From Allium sativum (taxonomy: Eukaryota; Streptophyta; Magnoliopsida; Asparagales; Amaryllidaceae): a DNA stretch of 64,000 nucleotides. The DNA lies in NCBI GenBank assembly GCA_030737875.1, contig CM060918.1, positions 769,972,552 to 770,036,551 on the forward strand, read 5' to 3'. Positions 36,050 through 47,160 of this stretch are shown here, one piece after another (position 1 is the first letter of the stretch; every line of letters starts with the position of its first letter). The position numbers and the translations under genes are program-made. Below the pieces are notes generated by a model that was not told the origin of the DNA, did no database searches, and was given only the letters and a program-made list of their open reading frames with translations.

Positions 36050-36620
36050 TCATGGGTTAAGAGGATGTCAACTTGCATATATGAGCACATATTAACCCAA
36101 CTACATTTAGCCCAACTTGCATATTATCATACACATGATTTGCATAACATGTTGCATATGAGCTTGCATATTATCATACACATATCTTACATAACATGTT
36201 GAACTTGCATATAGGCATTCTCATAACTTGCATAACATGTTAAACATGCATTTAAGCATACACATAACTTGCATTAGCATTCACATACTTGCATAAGCAT
36301 CCACATACTTGCATAAGCATTCACATACTTGCATAAACATGCATAACTTGCATATCATGTCATTTAGGCATATACATATCTTGCATAAGCATTCACATAC
36401 TCGCATAAGCATGCATAACTTGCATATCACATAAATCTTGCATTTAAACATATACTTAACTTGCATAACTCACTTTGTTAAACATGCATAATTCCACTCA
36501 TTAAATATGCATAAACCCACTTGTTAAACATCCATAAACCAACTTGTTAAACATGCATAAATCAACTTATTAAGCATGCATAAACCAACTTATCAAACAT
36601 GCATAAACATAGAACAACAT
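36050..36620. repeat. TTGCAT/ATGCAA-rich array in LTR
   Basis: Dense ACTTGCATAA, GCATTCACATACTTGCATAA and TTAAACATGCATAA units; ATGCAT and TGCATGCA-type palindromes recur. The copy at 27690-28260 is the same array in the 3' LTR. Confidence 0.8.
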
Positions 36621-36930
36621 AGAGTAACTTATCATTATAAATGATTCAAACTCACTAATCCGCATTTAAGACCATAAGTGTCATTACACCCAATCTACTT
36701 ACTTTAACAATTGATGTTAAAGTGATAGAAACTCACCAAACCCAAAATTAACCCACTTATGAAGTGGAATTAGTTGCTAATTATGAAGATGGTGATGATT
36801 AGAGAATGATTTGAGAGGGATTAGCTTGCAACTTCCTTCTTAGATTAGTGGAGACTCCTTCTAGGATTTAATTTGGCGGCATGAGGCTTTCATTTCTATT
36901 TTTAGTATGGATTAAGGTAGGTTTAGGGTG

Positions 36931-36938
36931 TATTTATA
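36931..36938 (-). promoter_or_regulatory. TATA box of Tekay 5' LTR
   Basis: TATAAATA on -, about 485 bp from the LTR start. The same box is at about 28568-28575 in the 3' LTR. The start site is inferred near 36905. Confidence 0.6.
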
Positions 36939-37078
36939 GATTAGGAGAGTGTTTTAGGCCCTTAGATTAACCCTAGATTAAATTAGGTCCGTTAGATTTA
37001 GGAAATCTCTAGAACCAAGCCCAGCCCTAGCCAGAAAACCAGATCTGGTGCACCCAAACTTCTGGCTCGAGACGCCGT

Positions 37079-37144
37079 GTCGACAGGCAAGTCGACAGAC
37101 AAGTCGACACCCCTGTCGACAGGCCTGTCGACAGCCCTGTCGAC
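37079..37144. repeat. 12-bp GTCGAC array in U3 (six units)
   Basis: GTCGAC occurs at 37079, 37091, 37103, 37115, 37127 and 37139, an exact 12-bp period, 140-210 bp upstream of the TATA box. It is followed by a GGCGGGA-GTCT-TCCCGCC hairpin. The 3' LTR has five units (28716, 28728, 28740, 28752, 28764). Confidence 0.9.
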
Positions 37145-37421
37145 ATGGTCAGGCGGGAGTCTTCCCGCCTGGCCCCGCTGGTTCTAATTTAAAATCTGAA
37201 TTTAAGTTTCCAAATCTGTTTTTAGCTCTAATTTTTCTGCAAACTTCTTTGGGCCATAACCGGGCCATACGGACTCCGATTCTCGAAAACTCGGACCCTA
37301 TTTCGCGTATTTTTCCGAGACGAACGCAATAACGCAGCCCGTTACCCCCAATTCCCACGTCTGAGATTATTTATCCTGTAATTAGTGAATTTTAGTATTA
37401 ACTAAAATTCGGGGTGTTACA

Positions 37422-37426
37422 TAATG
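37422..37426. repeat. target site duplication TAATG (right)
   Basis: Exact repeat of 25818-25822, abutting the 5' LTR. Confidence 0.95.
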
Positions 37427-37559
37427 GCTAAGAATCAACTTAACCGCGCAATTGGATCAAAACACCCTACCTCAACAACTAAAGCACACAACTGGATGCT
37501 AACCCCAAAGCTACAAAAGTAACATTAATGAGGAGATTAATTTCCCAAGGACTATAATT

Positions 37560-37790
37560 TTGGATTTGCCTAGGATACACTTTGGATCTAACCAGACAAC
37601 ACAAGTTTGGATCTACCAAGAGTTATAATATTAGCATCTACCAATAAATCGCAATGTTTGGATCTACCCAGGATTTGTCGTATTATTTTTGATCTACCCA
37701 AGATTACAACTATTGGATCTACTAGTACAACTGCTGGATCTACCCAACCTATAACAAAATATTGGATCTACCCAGAATCACAACATAATT
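37560..37790. repeat. GGATCTACCCA minisatellite
   Basis: About eight imperfect units of roughly 25-35 bp built on TTGGATCTACCCA. Confidence 0.8.
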
Positions 37791-38559
37791 GACTGAAAGA
37801 TCTAGTACTGGCAATAACAATGAGATATGTCATAGACTTCCAAATAATAACTCGAAAAGTGAAATCAATACGTCCCATACCGCACGTCTCACTAACTGAT
37901 TTACTACAATTAAGTCTACTCCACACTAGAACTGAAATACTCCACAAAGGAAAACAACAAATTGTTTCTATTGACTAGTCATGAAATTAACCAATATTAC
38001 ATACGATCGCATTCCATACCACGAGTTTTACAATACTGTTTAATTTCGATCACGTCTTCTCAAGATGTGCAATAGTGTGTGTGTATGTATGTTTTTACAG
38101 AAAATAGTTTCAGAGGAAAACGGGTTATAAAACAGTTTTTTGAAAAATATATGAAATCACTATCTTTGAAATCAATCCCTCTATAGCGAAGATAATATAG
38201 ATTATTCCTAAATAAAATATTTGAAGATATATAATTAGTTATTGGGAATTGAAAATCATTTGGAAGATATTTAATTGAAACAACTATTAAAACGTGTACA
38301 AAGACGACAAGATTCAACGAGATTACACCATCGATTTCACCCAAAACGACATTGATTATGGATTTCCTTGCTAAAAATTATTGTCACTTACATGGCGATC
38401 ACTAATACCAACAAGATGCAAAACAGTTTCAAGTTGTTTGGAAAAAACCAAATGCAACAACTACGTGAAGTAAAACACAGGACAACGGACAAAATCCGTA
38501 GTTCGAGCTAGTAAACGACAAAGTATTTAAATACACTCTAAAAAAAGGTGTTGCATATA

Positions 38560-39570
38560 ATTCAAGCTTTTTGGAATGACCAAGATAATCAAATTCTGAT
38601 ATATGGTTTAAAAGTTATAGCCATTTTACTAACAGTCTCAAACTCAGCCTATCGCTCTGTACTCGACAGTACAGGGACCAACAATCACAATTTAGCTTAG
38701 AAATTTCAAAATTAGGAAAAATGAGTAGAACGAAAGCTTTAACTTAGTTTCTAAACTTTCTGGAATGACTAAGACAACAAAATTTCGTTCAGTAGTCCAA
38801 AGTTACGAAAATTTTAGTAATAATCTCAATCTCAGGCTGCCGCTATATATTCGACGGGACAACGAGCAAAATCACAATTTTAGCTTGGAAAACTTAAAAA
38901 TTTGGAAAGTTGAATAAAATGAAAGTTGTAGCAAGTTTCTAAGCTTTCCGGAATGATTAAGAAATTAAAATTCTGTCTAGTGGACCAAAAGTTCTGACCA
39001 TTTTAGTAAAAATCTCGAACTCAGCCTATCGTTATGAATTCGACAGGACAACGAACAAAATCACGATTTTAGCTATGGAAACTTCAAAATTTGGAAAGAT
39101 GAATAAAATGATAGTAGCACAATTTCTAAGATTTCTGGAATGACTAATATAATAAAATTTCGTTCAGTGGTTCAAAAGTTATGATCGTTTTAGTAACAAT
39201 CTCAAACTCGGCATGTCGCTATGCATTCGATAGGACAGCGAACCAAATCACGATTTTAGCTTAGAAAATTTCATAATTTGGAAAGATGATTAAAACAAAA
39301 TTGTAGCATAGTTTCTAAGCTTTCTGAAATGACTAAGATAATTAAATTTCGTTCAGTAGTTTAAAAGCTATGACTATTTTAGTAATAATCTCAAACTAAG
39401 CCTGTCTCTATGTAATCGACAGGACAAAGAACAAAATCATGATTTTTGCTTAGAAAACTTCAAAACTGGGAAAGATGAATAAAACGAAAGTTGTAGCATA
39501 GTTTCTAAGCTTTTCGGAATGAATAAAATATTCAATTTCCGTTTAGTGGCTCAAAAATTATAACTATTTC
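38560..39570. repeat. 189-bp tandem repeat, about 5.3 copies
   Basis: The phrase GGAATGACTAAG or a variant falls at 38573, 38762, 38951, 39137, 39326 and 39516, a period of 186-190 bp. Copies are visibly diverged. Confidence 0.85.
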
Positions 39571-40891
39571 AGTATAGCAACTGGAAAGAAAACCAACAAG
39601 AATAGAACCGACGTCAACCCAATTTCTTTACAACTACTCAATAAACTTAGAGAATATGACCAACAACGATTTCAACTAAGAAGTATGAGGTTCACTCACC
39701 TGAATAAGAATCAACAGTAAGAAATAGGAAGCAAATTTGGAGCTTGAAGCTTCAATTGGCCTTCTCAAAACCTGCTAAGAAGTTTATTGTAACATGCAGG
39801 TCTAAAACATCAGTTATATTAAATAAATTTTCAACTAGAGATCATAGAAGGATTTTGATTTGATAGTAGACTGATTACCTATAGGAGCTCCCTTTTTTAT
39901 AACTTAATTTCAATATTTGGATCCTTGGAAGGCTAAGATTTTGATTCAGAATGGATTTTTAGGATTTTTCTTCTTTCTGGTTTTTGAGAAAATCTGGTGA
40001 GGACGAAGAATACGTACTGTATTCTTACTTCCTCCAGAATCCTCTTATGTTAATTAAATCTTAAAAGCCCATTAATCCTAATCAAATCTACTAATTATAT
40101 ATTAAGCCTTAATAGTTCACATTATGGCTAATTACCTTAATTATGACCTATTTAAACAACTATTTGCACAAATTCTCATTCCTAATTACGATTTAAGGCT
40201 ACACAATTAATAAAATCACAAAACCATTAATAAAGTATATTTTTTACATCATTTATTAAAAATTGTAATATAATTCTACAAATCTTTCATATATTTGTCG
40301 ATTTCACAATAGTTTCAATTGTTTGCAAATTACATTTCTTTTGAAATATACTTAAAAAATTAAGTGTAACAATAAATCTAAAAATTCAACTTTTTACCAT
40401 AGAAAAATAATTCTATAATCTTATAAAATTATTCTCTACATAAGTATATACACATTTAGCAACAAAATTATCATTTTGTAGTTTCACCTCAATAAGGTAT
40501 TCTAGAAAACACCATTTTGTCTAATATAGTTATTACTTATTTTTTGACAATCCATTGCGCTAAGCAATGCAAAAATCATAAATGCTTATTCTTATCTCAA
40601 AATCACTTGTCAAAATATTTTAAATATTTTTTCCTATTGTTATTCTAAAATAAAAATCCAGTTTAACTCAAAACTCAATATATATATACACACAATTTCA
40701 CCAAATTCCCAAAGCCATCAATTATTCTTCTTTCCTAAATTCTCAGCAATTCTCAACTTATATTAAATAAAACTCCAACCAAACTCCATTTGGATTTTTA
40801 AAGACATTTATTCTTAATTAACAATTTAAAATTTTCATTATAAGTCATTAATTACTACAGCAGGTAATTGTCTAAGACCGGGGTTGTTACA

Positions 40892-41094
40892 GATTAAGGT
40901 GGAGTTACTAGTTTCAGAAGGAATTGTTGGAGTTAGGTGGAGTAACTGAAGAATCAAGGTATCAGATAAGTATACTTTATAATCAAAAGTTGTCATCATC
41001 AATAAGGAGGAGATTATTAGGAGCAATGATGATGGTAATGATGACAACAACCTTGTTTTAACTATTATTATCATAAAATATATACTAACACTAT

Positions 41095-41144
<50 letters not shown>

Positions 41145-41779
41145 TCTTATGCAGGTTTTGATTTTGAAGAATGCACATTTTAAAGATTCAAGAGCATAAA
41201 TTATAAAGAAGAAGAGTTCTAGATTGAAGACTCATGAGTAACAAGAGTTCAAGAAATCAAGATAAGTAATAGTGTCTAAATTTTTTGTTAAAACTCCACA
41301 ATAGCACTAAAATATTTTTTCCAATTCTCTCACCCTTTTTGCCTCATAATATTTTGAAGTTCTCTTAACTTTTTAATGATTTCAAAATTACTTCCTGTTT
41401 AAAAAAAAACTTTTGGCCTTTAAATTATTCAAAATATTTCTTAAATTTTAATCTAACCCCTTGCTTTAAGTATTTTAGATTTTCTGGTTTGTATTTTAGT
41501 TTTGTATATATATTTACTTATTTAGGTTTACTTCAGTTTTAATATTCTTATTTCATTATATTCATATATAGTTTAATATCTTAAGTTTTAAATTTCTCAT
41601 ATTTATATTTATAGCTTTATATTAAAATTTGATATCACTTTTATAGATTTAAATATATGTTTTTAATTTATGTTTTTGCTTTATTATACTACTTTGATAT
41701 ATAAGAAAATAGTTTGTTAAACTGTAGAATTATCTTGATTTTTTTAAACATCATTTACATTGTTTTCAAAATTTCATAT
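40892..41779. other. unassigned AT-rich DNA with (TA)n
   Basis: No gene supported. A (TA) microsatellite lies at 41099-41141. Confidence 0.5.
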
Positions 41780-42560
41780 TTCGAAAATATATAAGGCATG
41801 TTGACATGTTCTACCCCCAATGTCGACATCATAGCCGTTATTTTCAAAAAAATTCAAATTTCATAAGAAGCGTCTATTTATTTAAAACTTTACCTGAAGA
41901 GAATTGACTGTTAATTCCCTATAAATATCCATCCAAATTTGTATTTCTTAACTTCTTTTCATTGTCTTCTTCTCGCTTTTCTCCTCTTCAGTTATACTCT
42001 TTATTTTCAAGTCTCCACAGTCAAACTTCGCCGAAATTCAAAGAGAATCAAACCAAAACATCATTAGTTTAATTCTCTACCATTCTTCCTCAAAAATCCA
42101 AGTGCAATTCAGTTTTGTAGCAGTATTTGTAATCAGAGATCATAAGATCGAACTTCTATCGAGTCTTTCTTCCAAACTGACACAGAAAAGGTGAGGTTGT
42201 AGCCCGTTCAAATCAACTGGATCTGATTTTATCCCGTAAATCAATTAGGTGATCTTTTAGCCCATTTAAATCAAGAGAGCGCCCTGTGCTCGAAAGTAGT
42301 TGGGAGTTGACCTCGTAGACCTTGAAATAGAGGATTGTAGGATTTGAAGTTTATTTGAAAAGAAATCTACACAACGTAGAGTTGTGTATGACTGGATATA
42401 TGGTAACTCCAAACCAGTATAAAATCCCGTTGTTTTCTTTCCTTGACTGCTTTTACTTATTATTAGGATTTGTGTCTGATAATTTGTTTGATTCATATCT
42501 ATAATTTTCATTTGGTTATGTTAAATTCAAAAAAGATAATAAATTCAATTAAACAATATT
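41780..42560 (+). repeat. probable Ty1/copia LTR remnant
   Basis: A TATAAATA at 41920-41927 is followed by a pyrimidine-rich leader, an AACCAGTATAAAA phrase (about 42410) and TTCACTCCCCACTAGTGTTAAG (in part, near 42560). This order resembles plant copia (SIRE/Angela-like) LTR ends as I know them. No PBS or partner LTR found. Confidence 0.35.
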
Positions 42561-42777
42561 CACTCCCCACTAGTGTTAAGTTAGCCTTAAGATGCATAAT
42601 CCGCATTTTCCAACATCTTATACACTATTGCATGATTCAAATGATTCGGCCCATGATGTTTCAGGCCTTGCTTTTGATGTTGTGCATGCTATGGTTCCTT
42701 TTGCTCTTTATGTCCGGTCCGTCGGTCTTGCACAGCCTTTCATTGTATCTCATCCTGGGTCTGCGCTTGTTTGTAGG
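42561..42777 (+). other. coding-like fragment cut by an LTR
   Basis: From 42592 a frame reads through a less AT-rich stretch (FDVVHAMVPFALYVRSVGLA, then QPFIVSHPGSALVCR) exactly to the LTR at 42778, where a stop follows from the LTR. The family is not recognised. It could be an exon piece or chance. Confidence 0.25.
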
Positions 42778-43941
42778 TGATTAACATAGAAATGTGTTTA
42801 TTTTATGCTCCTATATCTTATCTTTTGTAAATAAATAAATATTATTTTGGGTATTTTGTCATGTGTTTTCACAGGTTTAATAAATGTCTCCTTCATTCAA
42901 TTAAAGACCAATTGCTAAGAAAAAAAAGCCACTTTCCGATATCAACAAGTTTTCAATCACAAAGGAAGTTGTAGCACACTGGTAAAGGCTTGGAAATTTG
43001 GACAGAGTGACCTAAGTTCAATCCCTATCAAGCCGTCTTTTTGCTGAAGAAAGGAACATTCACACTGCCTCCTTTGCTCTGAAGAATATATGAACTAGTG
43101 TTATATTATAAATATATATTCCTATGTATGTATATAATATATGCACTAATAAAGATTTGAAGAGTTGGGCATATTCCTCTCAAAGAAATCAAACAGAAAC
43201 CTTTCATGTTAAATTGCCATTGAGAAGAAGATTTGATAGGATCATTACCAAAAGGAAGCCCAATCAACTGCCACATGTCAAAGAGGGAGATCTCCAAAGA
43301 ATATCTCATCCAATCATATCTTCTTGCTTTGTAAAAAAAATATTTTATAAAATTTTCTTAGTCCCAATAACCACCTAGAAAGGAGGCTACATCCCCTATA
43401 CATACCGATGTAATCCCATCGTAAACTTTTATCGATGAATTGAGAGTTTTCTTTTCTTTTCTATACCCCGGTTGGATCTAGAAAACTTGTGTCGTCTATT
43501 CAATTAGATTTGGTTGAGCATGGTTTTCTATTGCATTTATTTTCTCATTAGTGATTGGCTGTCTGATTAGGTTCAACGGCAATCCTAATTTTTATTTCTG
43601 TTTGTTATTTATATTCTGCACTTTTATTTCTAGCATTTATTTCTTTTCTGCAACTTATTTTTCAAGCAACTTGTGTCGACTATACATTAGATTTGGTAGA
43701 GCACAAGTGGTGTTTGCAATTTTAATTTTCTTTAGTGATTGACCATCTGATTAGATTCAGTGGTAATCTTAATTTTATTGTTTTCAATCAAATCATTCAA
43801 AATTCATCTAACTCGCCCACGAAATATATAAATAATAAAATTAAATTTTCCTTCTTGTGTTCGACCTGCATACTATACACCTGTGCGCTTGCAGTAATTT
43901 ATTTCAAAATTTGCGCTTTTCCAGTTCCTAGGAAAGCATCA
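42778..43941 (+). repeat. left LTR
   Basis: It matches 51831-52991 throughout. Its TATA box has decayed to TATACATA near 43388, while the right copy keeps TATAAATA. Confidence 0.9.
42965..43030 (+). promoter_or_regulatory. Pol III A-box/B-box pair inside the LTR (tRNA/SINE-like)
   Basis: TAGCACACTGG (A-box, one mismatch) at 42972 and AGTTCAATCCC (fits RGTTCRANNCC) at 43015 lie 43 bp apart. The pair is kept in the right LTR at 52023-52078. No cloverleaf can be folded, so not a tRNA gene. Confidence 0.4.
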
Positions 43942-43951
43942 AACAAGTTTT

Positions 43952-43969
43952 TGGCACCGTCGTCGGGGA
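43952..43969 (+). other. primer binding site, tRNA-Asp
   Basis: TGGCACCGTCGTCGGGGA matches the complement of plant tRNA-Asp 3' end with three mismatches, ten bases after the LTR end. Confidence 0.8.
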
Positions 43970-44692
43970 GTAATAATTAAATTTTATTATTTTTTAATTT
44001 TCAATCCGTGTTAGTTTTTATTTTATTTTTTCTTTTGTTTTCTTGTATATACAGAGAGAAAAAATCTTTATTAGTTGATTTGGTATTATTTGTTGATACC
44101 ACAATCTCTAAACCAAGAAAAAAAATACTTACCAAATATCCTTGATTTCATTTTTTTTCTCCATCTATTTCCATCTTTTTCTTTCTTGTTTACAAATTCT
44201 TACAAATAAAAAAAAGAAGCCAAAAATTATTGATTTCCTTTTTTCCTTTCATTCCTCTTTTGTCTTCTCTACTTTGAATCCTCCCTCCACCATAATACAA
44301 TCCTTCTCGACAAAGTTTCACGCCACTGCAAATTCAACCCCTTTACCATCTTCATCAAACCATACTATGAATAATCACGATCGCAATCCCCTCCCATTCA
44401 CGAAGCTTGTACTATTACTGAAATCACGAACCACATCTACGCTACCAAACGCTAGGCGTTAAAACCAGTACTAGCCCCTTCATCATCATCTTCACAATAC
44501 CCAGTTCACTCCCCCTCATCAATTTCTGAATCGCAACCATACTCCATCCCCCAAACCCGTTCATAAATCCAACAACAGTCATAAACTCAGCATCCTTTAC
44601 AGCTCCACTGTCATACTGCTAATTCTGCCATAACCTGAACTCCTTGGCCATCGTAGCTTCACCGCAAACCTCAAGTCTCAACCAGATCCACC
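43970..44692 (+). other. leader, first part
   Basis: T-rich, then strongly A/C-rich from about 44270. No gene; the frame at 44142-44462 is low complexity. Confidence 0.6.
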
Positions 44693-44697
44693 AAATC

Positions 44698-46132
44698 TGT
44701 AATAACTCGGAAATCTGAGCCAATTTAAAAATTTTATTTTTGCATTTTTAATGAATTTTGAATATTTAAAATGAATTATTTTAAATAATAACGATGAGAA
44801 ATTTATTTTGAATAGAATTCGAACGTATATATTTATATAGATCGTCGTTAGAATATAATTATTTATTATAAATTATAAAAGGAATTGAAAATGGCGCGGT
44901 AGTTTGAAAATTTGATTTCAAAGTTCAAATGAATGTACAGGATTCAAAATAAACCGGATTTTAGCGAAGCCAAAAATATTAGAATCTATTTGAAAATATC
45001 TTTTCAACGAATCCGAAAAATCAAAATTTCGTTGCGGGAATCAAAAGATACATCCAGTTGAAAATTCATAATAGTCGCTATGGAATTCTGGCCCTTAAAA
45101 ATGGAAATTCTGCAAACGACCTCGATTTTCGACGAAACCACTTTTGTTGGATCCGTGATGCCAATTTATTGCTAGGTTTCAAAATTCGTAATTTTCTGAT
45201 TCAATATGTGAGCGTGGCAAAGGAAAACGCGTTTGACCAGTTTTAGTTGATTTTAATCGATTGGAAAATGGCCATTTTTCAAACGGTCTCAGAATTTGAC
45301 GAGATTAGTTTTGTTAGGACCGTATCGTCAATACGAAGCCAGAAATATTTTTTCGGGAATTTTTAGAGTTAATATGTGGCCCCGGTAAATTGAAATGTGC
45401 GTTCAAATTCAATATACATTGATTTATATTTTAATTTGAACGGAAACTGATCGTAACAAGCGAATTGAGTTACGAAGCATATCCCATAGCGTTCGGAATG
45501 GAGGTAAATAGCTAGGGACGACAGTCGGTGGGTCTTGTTTGGACTTCGAAATAAAAGTCAACTTTTTGGTGAATTAAAAAAGAAATTAAATAATAATATT
45601 TAATGGGTCACAACCCTTATCCATCCAAAGCCCGGTCAAACCCCCCCATTCAATCGTTCAAATCGATTTAGGGCAAAACGAAAAAAAAGAAAACAGAAAA
45701 CAAATCGCTCCACCGCCCGTCGTTCTGCCACGCCGCCGCGCCCGCCCCTGGACCACCTCCCTCGGCCAACGACGACCTCCAGCACCCCCCCTTACCTCCC
45801 CGTCGCCCCTCCTTCCATGCGAGACCCCCCAGGCCCCCCCAAACCGAAACCTGTACCCCAAGCCCTCCAACCCGCCGCCGTGAACCACTGGTGGCCCACC
45901 GCCACCCTCTGACGCGCAAACGCCACCCCCCTTCGCCTGGCCATCCAATGTCGGCCATGAATCCTCCTCCATTCGAAGAAAGGTGATTTTCTAATTTATT
46001 TATTCAGTTTAGATAAATTTTAGCAATTAAATAAAATCAGTTTTGTTTCTATAAAAGGGTATAGATTTTATTTTTCATTTTCAGCATAAAGTATCCGCTC
46101 TTTCCTTCACGGGGAAGTTACGGGTTCTTACA
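44698..46132 (+). repeat. left LTR of nested element
   Basis: TGTAATAACTCGG...GGTTCTTACA. The U3 core is shared with the LTRs at 17251, 22331 and 55819. A GC-rich block at 45700-45960 is followed by donor-like AAG|GTGATT at 45983. Confidence 0.93.
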
Positions 46133-47160
46133 TTTGGTATCAGAGCTTTGGTTTACAGAGCTCGGAGAACAAGACACGTTAGAACCAAACGAAAGAGTTC
46201 ATCAGAGATTGGATTAGTAAAATCCAATAAGAATGACTCGTTAGAGATGGGATAGTAGTATCCTAGAACGAGTGTGAAGAGTATATTTTTAAATTGAAAA
46301 CAAGTTTTGTTTTGAAAATTTAAACTTTATTATTCGTATTTGAATATTTATTTATATTGATTTGGACTATCAGGTATATAGAGATTTTAATATACGTCTG
46401 ATCCACGTATATTGGAAGCCTCCAATATACTGGATGGATATAGGGTCACACTCTAGTCGCCCGGGGATAATTCTGATGATGTGGCCGCATCATCAGTATT
46501 TATATTCGAGTGCCGAAAGTGTGATATTTATATATTTCCAATTGACTAGTGTGAGAACCAAAACTAGATAGGGCTATTGTTGTGATTTGGCATCAAAAAC
46601 GTGATTTTTGACTATGTATCAAAATTATGAATTTGAAACGTAAATCAACTAATTGATTGATGGTTGTGTCATTTGATTACTGTTTTGATTAATTGAATGT
46701 TGAACCATTTAGCCAAATTGAATCAAATAGTGAATTGTATTGAAAGTTTTACGCATTTGCATGTGTATCCATTGAACAGGTCATAGCAAGGAGGCTAGAG
46801 AAGAGGAATAAAATTGTTTGCCCGACAAATAAGTACATGTTTATTGTATTTCTTTGGGTTTGGATGATTTTATGAGCCGATTGGCTAGCGGCTTGGCTTT
46901 TTCTTTTTCTTTTGGATTGAAGAAGGCCATGGGAGGCTATATGAAATATCCCGAAGTCCCCGGTGCAGGGGAGGTTATGGCGAAATTTTTCGAAAATTTA
47001 GGGTGTTGGCCAAATTTTTTGAAAAAATTTGAAAAGTTCTTAGAAACTGAAAAGTTCAAGAACTTAAGCCATAAAGAAAATAATGGAAGTTGAGTTGATT
47101 TGTGAAACAACTTTCGGTTTCATTCCTTTTTGGGGACGAAAAGTTTTAAGTGGGGGAGAT
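46133..47160 (+). other. internal domain of nested element
   Basis: PBS TGGTATCAGAGC at 46135-46146; PPT AAGTGGGGGAGA at 47148-47159. 46854-47093 is open (79 codons), but its counterpart at 62990-63145 is not open in the same phase, so it is probably conserved 3' UTR rather than a gene. Confidence 0.8.

Larger units (their letters stand above)
33993..36736 (-). other. candidate leader intron (2744 nt) of Tekay element
   Basis: Donor: TTG|GTGAGT on -, with GTGAGT at 36731-36736, about 195 nt after the TATA box. Acceptor: CTTTCCTTTTTCGTTTCAG ending at 33993, one base before the gag ATG. Removal would join an exon of about 170 nt to gag and delete the PBS and most of R/U5. The same acceptor position is seen in the gag remnant at 19810. 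Motif-based; not proven. Confidence 0.45.
25823..37421 (-). mobile_element. intact young Tekay/Del chromovirus
   Basis: A complete element of 11,599 bp on -: two LTRs (3236 and 3225 bp), iMet PBS, one open gag-pol frame of 1463 codons, PPT and a perfect 5-bp TSD. The chromodomain at the C-terminus, the PBS and the very long LTRs fit the Tekay/Del lineage. Comparing the LTRs by eye I find about seven substitutions, a 12-bp repeat-unit difference and a 1-bp indel. These account exactly for the 11-bp length difference. This implies a recent insertion. All enzymatic motifs are present, so it may be autonomous. Confidence 0.95.
34186..37421 (-). repeat. Tekay 5' LTR
   Basis: Near-identical to 25823-29047, with the same internal repeats. 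It carries six GTCGAC units (37079-37144) instead of five. U3 spans about 37421-36905, and R/U5 is unusually long at about 2.7 kb. Confidence 0.97.
37427..40891 (-). repeat. proximal part of the older split LTR
   Basis: Ends ...CCGGGGTTGTTACA at 40891, i.e. an LTR start TGTAACAACCCCGG on -. It contains a donor-like CAG|GTGAGTGAACC (39694-39699) and the two arrays below. No ORF of note. Confidence 0.55.

Noticed and set aside
42965..43030. A functional tRNA gene
   Set aside because: The boxes fit, but no acceptor or T-stem pairing can be formed.
45658..45972. GC-rich ORFs on - in the LTR, repeated at 48137-48439
   Set aside because: The two LTR copies read in different frames and contain indels; this is the non-coding R region of the LTR, antisense to the element.
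46854..47093. 79-codon ORF as a gene of the nested element
   Set aside because: The homologous stretch at 62990-63145 is not open in the same phase; better explained as conserved 3' UTR.
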